A DNA stretch of 8,983 nucleotides, taken from positions 1 through 8,983 of the forward strand of contig JBNKFQ010000275.1 in assembly GCA_050289385.1 (NCBI GenBank). Direction: 5' to 3'. The notes beneath the pieces were generated by a model. The model was given only the letters and a program-made list of their open reading frames with translations. It searched no databases and was not told the origin of the DNA. Both the position numbers and the translations under genes were made by a program. Origin of the DNA: JBNKFQ01 sp050289385 (GTDB taxonomy: Bacteria > Pseudomonadota > Gammaproteobacteria > Pseudomonadales > Porticoccaceae). Below, piece by piece: positions 6,897-8,983 of the stretch (positions within the stretch are counted from its first letter, which is position 1; every line of letters begins with the position of its first letter).

Positions 6897-7430
6897 TCAG
6901 TTGATGGAAATATTTTTTAAGGGTTTGAACACGGCTCGCCGGTTGAGCGGGTTGAGCGGATCACTGCCATCGTAGAGCTCTTCCTCTCCCCGCCCGATAA
7001 TCAGCATGCGCTCGGGCTCAATGGCAAAGCTCGCCGTCAGGTAGTCCTTGATTGCCTGAGCGCGACGCTCGGACAGATCATAATTATAAACGTCAGTCCC
7101 CTTGGCATCCGTGTGTCCTTCAATGATCAGCACTTCGTTTTTTACACGCTCCAGCGTCAGCATTTCACCCACGGAATCGAGCAGTGGCAGTGATTCCGGC
7201 AGGATCCTTGTTGAGTCGTATTCAAAATTGATCATCATGCCGAACATATCGGGCTCCTTCACCGACTGGCCTTCGATAGTGCGATAGTGGGGCTTAAACA
7301 GAATGTTGGCCAACGCCTGTGGCAGTGGCGGTTCGACAAATATCGGCATTGCAGGTGAGTTGTCCGGGGATCGAGCGTATAAATTAAGGCTCAATAGGAA
7401 TATAAAAAATGTAAAAATAAACTTGTTCAC
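6897..7430 (-). CDS. OmpA-C-domain periplasmic protein, peptidoglycan-binding, at the head of the T3SS run
   Basis: From GTG at 7430 the 177-residue product starts with a clean Sec signal peptide: an N-K n-region, a hydrophobic core FIFTFFIFLLSLNL, and cleavage after LYA at about residue 19. After a short Pro-rich linker, the second half is an OmpA-like domain: MINFEYDST, LIIEGHTDAKGTDVYNYDLS, then ERRAQAIKDYL and the closing NRRAVFKP. The Asp of HTD and the Arg pair of SERRA, which contact diaminopimelate in OmpA, are kept. There is no N-terminal beta-barrel and no lipobox Cys, so it should be a soluble periplasmic protein held on peptidoglycan. A GTG at 7445 is in frame but has no SD, whereas AGGAAGG lies 5 bases before 7430. 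A T3SS role (anchoring the secretin or basal body, or acting like a pilotin) is inferred from position only. Confidence 0.9.
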   Translation of the reverse strand: MNKFIFTFFIFLLSLNLYARSPDNSPAMPIFVEPPLPQALANILFKPHYRTIEGQSVKEPDMFGMMINFEYDSTRILPESLPLLDSVGEMLTLERVKNEVLIIEGHTDAKGTDVYNYDLSERRAQAIKDYLTASFAIEPERMLIIGRGEEELYDGSDPLNPLNRRAVFKPLKNISIN

Positions 7431-7435
7431 GGGTA

Positions 7436-7442
7436 CCTTCCT
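7436..7442 (-). promoter_or_regulatory. Strong ribosome binding site deciding the OmpA-family start
   Basis: AGGAAGG on the minus strand is 5 bases before GTG at 7430. The resulting protein begins directly with a signal peptide. The upstream in-frame GTG at 7445 would place this SD inside the coding sequence and has none of its own. Confidence 0.7.
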
Positions 7443-7445
7443 CAC

Positions 7446-7623
7446 CTTGGTTTGGAACTGTGGCTGGTAGGTACCGACAAATCGAATTTGGGTTCAAATA
7501 TAGGGTCGGGCTCCAGAGGGGGGACTTGCCGGCGAGTCTGGGTCAATTACCTGCGGATGGCCGCCTGACACTGTGCTTACCCCGGTTTATTGAGAAGCTA
7601 TCGTGCCCGTTCCTAAGCGTTTG
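7446..7623 (-). other. Noncoding region before the OmpA-sctV-sctC run; likely to hold its promoter
   Basis: No open frame with an SD was seen on either strand. Because an intrinsic terminator ends the upstream unit, the apparatus operon needs its own promoter, most likely here. I could not pick a convincing -35/-10 pair. The most AT-rich candidate, TATATT on the minus strand (complement of 7497-7502), has a GC-rich region where the -35 should be, which would fit dependence on an activator. Confidence 0.35.
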
Positions 7624-7660
7624 AAAAAAAGCAGAAATCACCGGGGCAAGTGATTTCTGC
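7624..7660 (-). terminator. Intrinsic (Rho-independent) terminator of the 387-residue-protein unit
   Basis: On the minus strand the perfect 11-base stem GCAGAAATCAC (complement of 7650-7660) pairs with GTGATTTCTGC (complement of 7631-7641) across an 8-base loop. It is followed at once by seven T (complement of 7624-7630). It lies 22 bases past the stop of the 387-residue gene, so that gene belongs to a separate transcript from the OmpA-sctV run. Confidence 0.93.
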
Positions 7661-7682
7661 AAGCAGCTCAGAAACAAGCCAC

Positions 7683-8846
7683 TCAACGACCCTGGGCGGC
7701 GTTCTTGATAGACCCCAAACCGGCAAAAGCGGTTTGTATGGTGGTATTGATCAACTGAAATTCCGTATTGGCCGCTGTAAACTGTGTCGTGGCGGTGCCA
7801 AATTCGTTGGAATCGTCGCTGCCTGAAGCCTGGGCGACCGCGTCGGCTTTTTCCCGTAAGTCATTTAGTTTATCACCCATGATCTTACCCAGTGCCGCCG
7901 CCAACACCTCAAAGATACTGCCACCGCCTCTTCCACCCGATGAACGACCGCAGGATTGCGAGCCATCACTCGATCCACTCTCGCCAATCCCACTACGTCC
8001 TTCAGAGTCCCTTTGCGCATCCAGCAACATGCCCATAATCAGTTGCCCCAGAGCATCCTCTTGCGGCTTATCCCCACGGGCAACAGCGTTTTCCAGTCTA
8101 TCGGTAAAAAATGACAAAGAGTCAACAGCAGCCGGGTTGATGTCTCTTGCCTGCTGCAGCGTGCCGAGAACACTCTGACCAAAGCCATCGGCCATTTGCA
8201 TAAATCCATTTTCATGCCTGGAGATAAAACTTTCCATTGCCGGGTGTGTCATATTCAGCATGCTGGGACCACTGAGAATAAGCGGATTTATATAGGTTAT
8301 ATCCAGCATCGGATTATGGGTGGATGTATTTTGCTGTTGCGCGATTTCCTCCCCCTTAGCAAATGAGTTATTGGCGACGGCGCCCACAATGGCCATGGCG
8401 TCCTGTTCCAGGCTCCTAGGCATTAATTTCACCAGGTCATCGACCAGGTTTTCCACCTGAAATTTAGTCTCATCCGACACCTTGTCCGGCAGGGACTTAA
8501 GAAATTGTGCTGCATTTTTAGATGCGCCGCCCTTACCGTTTGCGAGCTGTAAGGCTTCCTTCATCACGCCCGGATCATCGATGATATCCAACAGTTGTGT
8601 GAGTTTCTCACTGATGGTCGCCAGTTCCCTGTCATTGGTAACGCCTCTCAGGGAAGCAAAGAGATTATCATTTTTTGCATCGATTTTCTGCATTTTATCC
8701 AATAGTGCATCGACGGAACCCTCCAGACCGGCGACATCTGATTGAGAGAGATATTCGATCAACTCTCCCACTTGTGACGGCAACCCTTGTATATCGAAGT
8801 CGCTCACGTCGAACTGAGTTTGATTGTTTTCAACCGGACCAACCAT
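7683..8846 (-). CDS. Unassigned T3SS-linked protein with an EspA/SseB- or harpin-like C-terminus
   Basis: The gene is well supported: ATG at 8846, AGGAG 6 bases upstream (complement of 8853-8857), and a strong terminator after the stop. The 387-residue product has no signal peptide and no clear membrane helix, as expected for a T3SS-exported protein. Residues 1-150 are acidic and predicted helical (GELIEYLSQSDVAGLEGSV, KLTQLLDIIDD). The part to about 280 is of unknown type, with Met-rich stretches. Residues 281-310 are a Gly/Ser-rich linker holding the only Cys (about 299). The C-terminal 78 residues form a helical module (FEVLAAALGKIMGDKLNDL ... then polar Thr/Asn/Gln heptad-like helix to the end). 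That layout, hydrophobic helix then coiled-coil-like tail, recalls EspA/SseB filament proteins, and the Gly-rich linker recalls harpins. Neither link is proven. Extracellular filament, tip, translocator or effector are all possible. Confidence 0.85.
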   Translation of the reverse strand: MVGPVENNQTQFDVSDFDIQGLPSQVGELIEYLSQSDVAGLEGSVDALLDKMQKIDAKNDNLFASLRGVTNDRELATISEKLTQLLDIIDDPGVMKEALQLANGKGGASKNAAQFLKSLPDKVSDETKFQVENLVDDLVKLMPRSLEQDAMAIVGAVANNSFAKGEEIAQQQNTSTHNPMLDITYINPLILSGPSMLNMTHPAMESFISRHENGFMQMADGFGQSVLGTLQQARDINPAAVDSLSFFTDRLENAVARGDKPQEDALGQLIMGMLLDAQRDSEGRSGIGESGSSDGSQSCGRSSGGRGGGSIFEVLAAALGKIMGDKLNDLREKADAVAQASGSDDSNEFGTATTQFTAANTEFQLINTTIQTAFAGLGSIKNAAQGR

Positions 8847-8857
8847 AGTTTTCTCCT

Positions 8858-8868
8858 ACCCTAAGGGT
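8858..8868. repeat. Short palindrome next to the ribosome binding site
   Basis: ACCCT-A-AGGGT is a perfect 5-base dyad. It directly abuts the AGGAG site of the 387-residue gene on its upstream side. With a single-base centre it cannot fold on itself as a hairpin, so if it means anything it would be a protein-binding dyad. The arms are short enough for chance. Confidence 0.25.
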
Positions 8869-8929
8869 CTTGCTTTCATTAATGTAAAAGGCTATGCCAA
8901 TAATGAGTACGGGTAGTGGGGTTAATGGT

Positions 8930-8983
8930 TCAGATTTTAACTTGATTTGATTTTTCAGTAATAGCCATTGTGAGGGGGGTAAG
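8930..8983 (-). CDS. 3' end of an unidentified upstream gene (partial)
   Basis: On the minus strand one frame is open from the right edge to a TGA at 8930 and reads LTPLTMAITEKSNQVKI. The next gene starts 83 bases later on the same strand, which is normal spacing for genes in one unit. The polar helical ending would suit a T3SS secreted protein, but 17 codons cannot identify it and the open frame could be chance. Confidence 0.35.
   Translation of the reverse strand, partial: LTPLTMAITEKSNQVKI

Noticed and set aside
7446..7623. HrpL-type promoter (GGAAC ... CCAC) before the OmpA-family gene
   Set aside because: A GAACC and a CCAC are present on the minus strand, but the spacing is about 27 bases instead of 15-17. 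The other GGAAC has no CCAC at the right distance.
7683..8846. Calling the 387-residue protein SctE/SctB translocator
   Set aside because: There are no long hydrophobic membrane segments of the kind that pore-forming translocators have.
8869..8912. Sigma-54 or sigma-70 promoter before the 387-residue gene (TTGGCA near a TACATT)
   Set aside because: TTGGCA lacks GC at the -12 position for sigma-54, and no -35/-10 pair with 16-18 base spacing could be made for sigma-70.

Overview
This window is a stretch of a type III secretion system (T3SS) structural locus. All recognisable genes lie on the minus strand, so transcription runs from high to low coordinates. The T3SS indicates a Gram-negative bacterium. 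The base composition looks moderate, and the Shine-Dalgarno sites and codon use look like a gammaproteobacterium, perhaps marine, but there is no phylogenetic marker, so that is only a guess.

In transcription order the window holds: (1) the last 17 codons of an unidentified gene running in from the right edge (8983 down to 8930); (2) a 387-residue protein of no firmly recognised family (8846-7683), with a Gly/Ser-rich linker and a C-terminal helical module recalling EspA/SseB-type filament proteins, closed by a strong intrinsic terminator (7660-7624); (3) a short noncoding region; (4) an operon-like run of an OmpA-C-domain periplasmic protein (start re-assigned to GTG at 7430), SctV (export gate), SctC (outer-membrane secretin), SctD (outer inner-membrane ring), a probable SctF (needle subunit), SctI (inner rod), SctJ (inner-ring lipoprotein), and the first 15 codons of a further gene that runs off the left edge, in the place where sctK or sctL often sits.

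Together these genes give the outer-membrane pore (SctC), both inner-membrane rings (SctD and SctJ), the export gate (SctV), the rod (SctI) and probably the needle (SctF). The ATPase complex, SctRSTU, the cytoplasmic ring, translocators and chaperones are not seen and presumably lie outside. The D-F-I-J order matches the prgHIJK arrangement, but here it is preceded by V and C and by an OmpA-family gene.

The less ordinary parts are the OmpA-type peptidoglycan-binding protein heading the apparatus operon, the unassigned secreted-looking 387-residue protein in its own terminated unit, and the DNA around the needle-like gene. That gene has larger intergenic gaps than its neighbours, a shared 11-base repeat in both gaps, an imperfect inverted repeat upstream and a palindrome over its stop codon. 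This could point to separate control of needle expression. No RNA genes, CRISPR arrays, insertion sequences or phage genes were seen.
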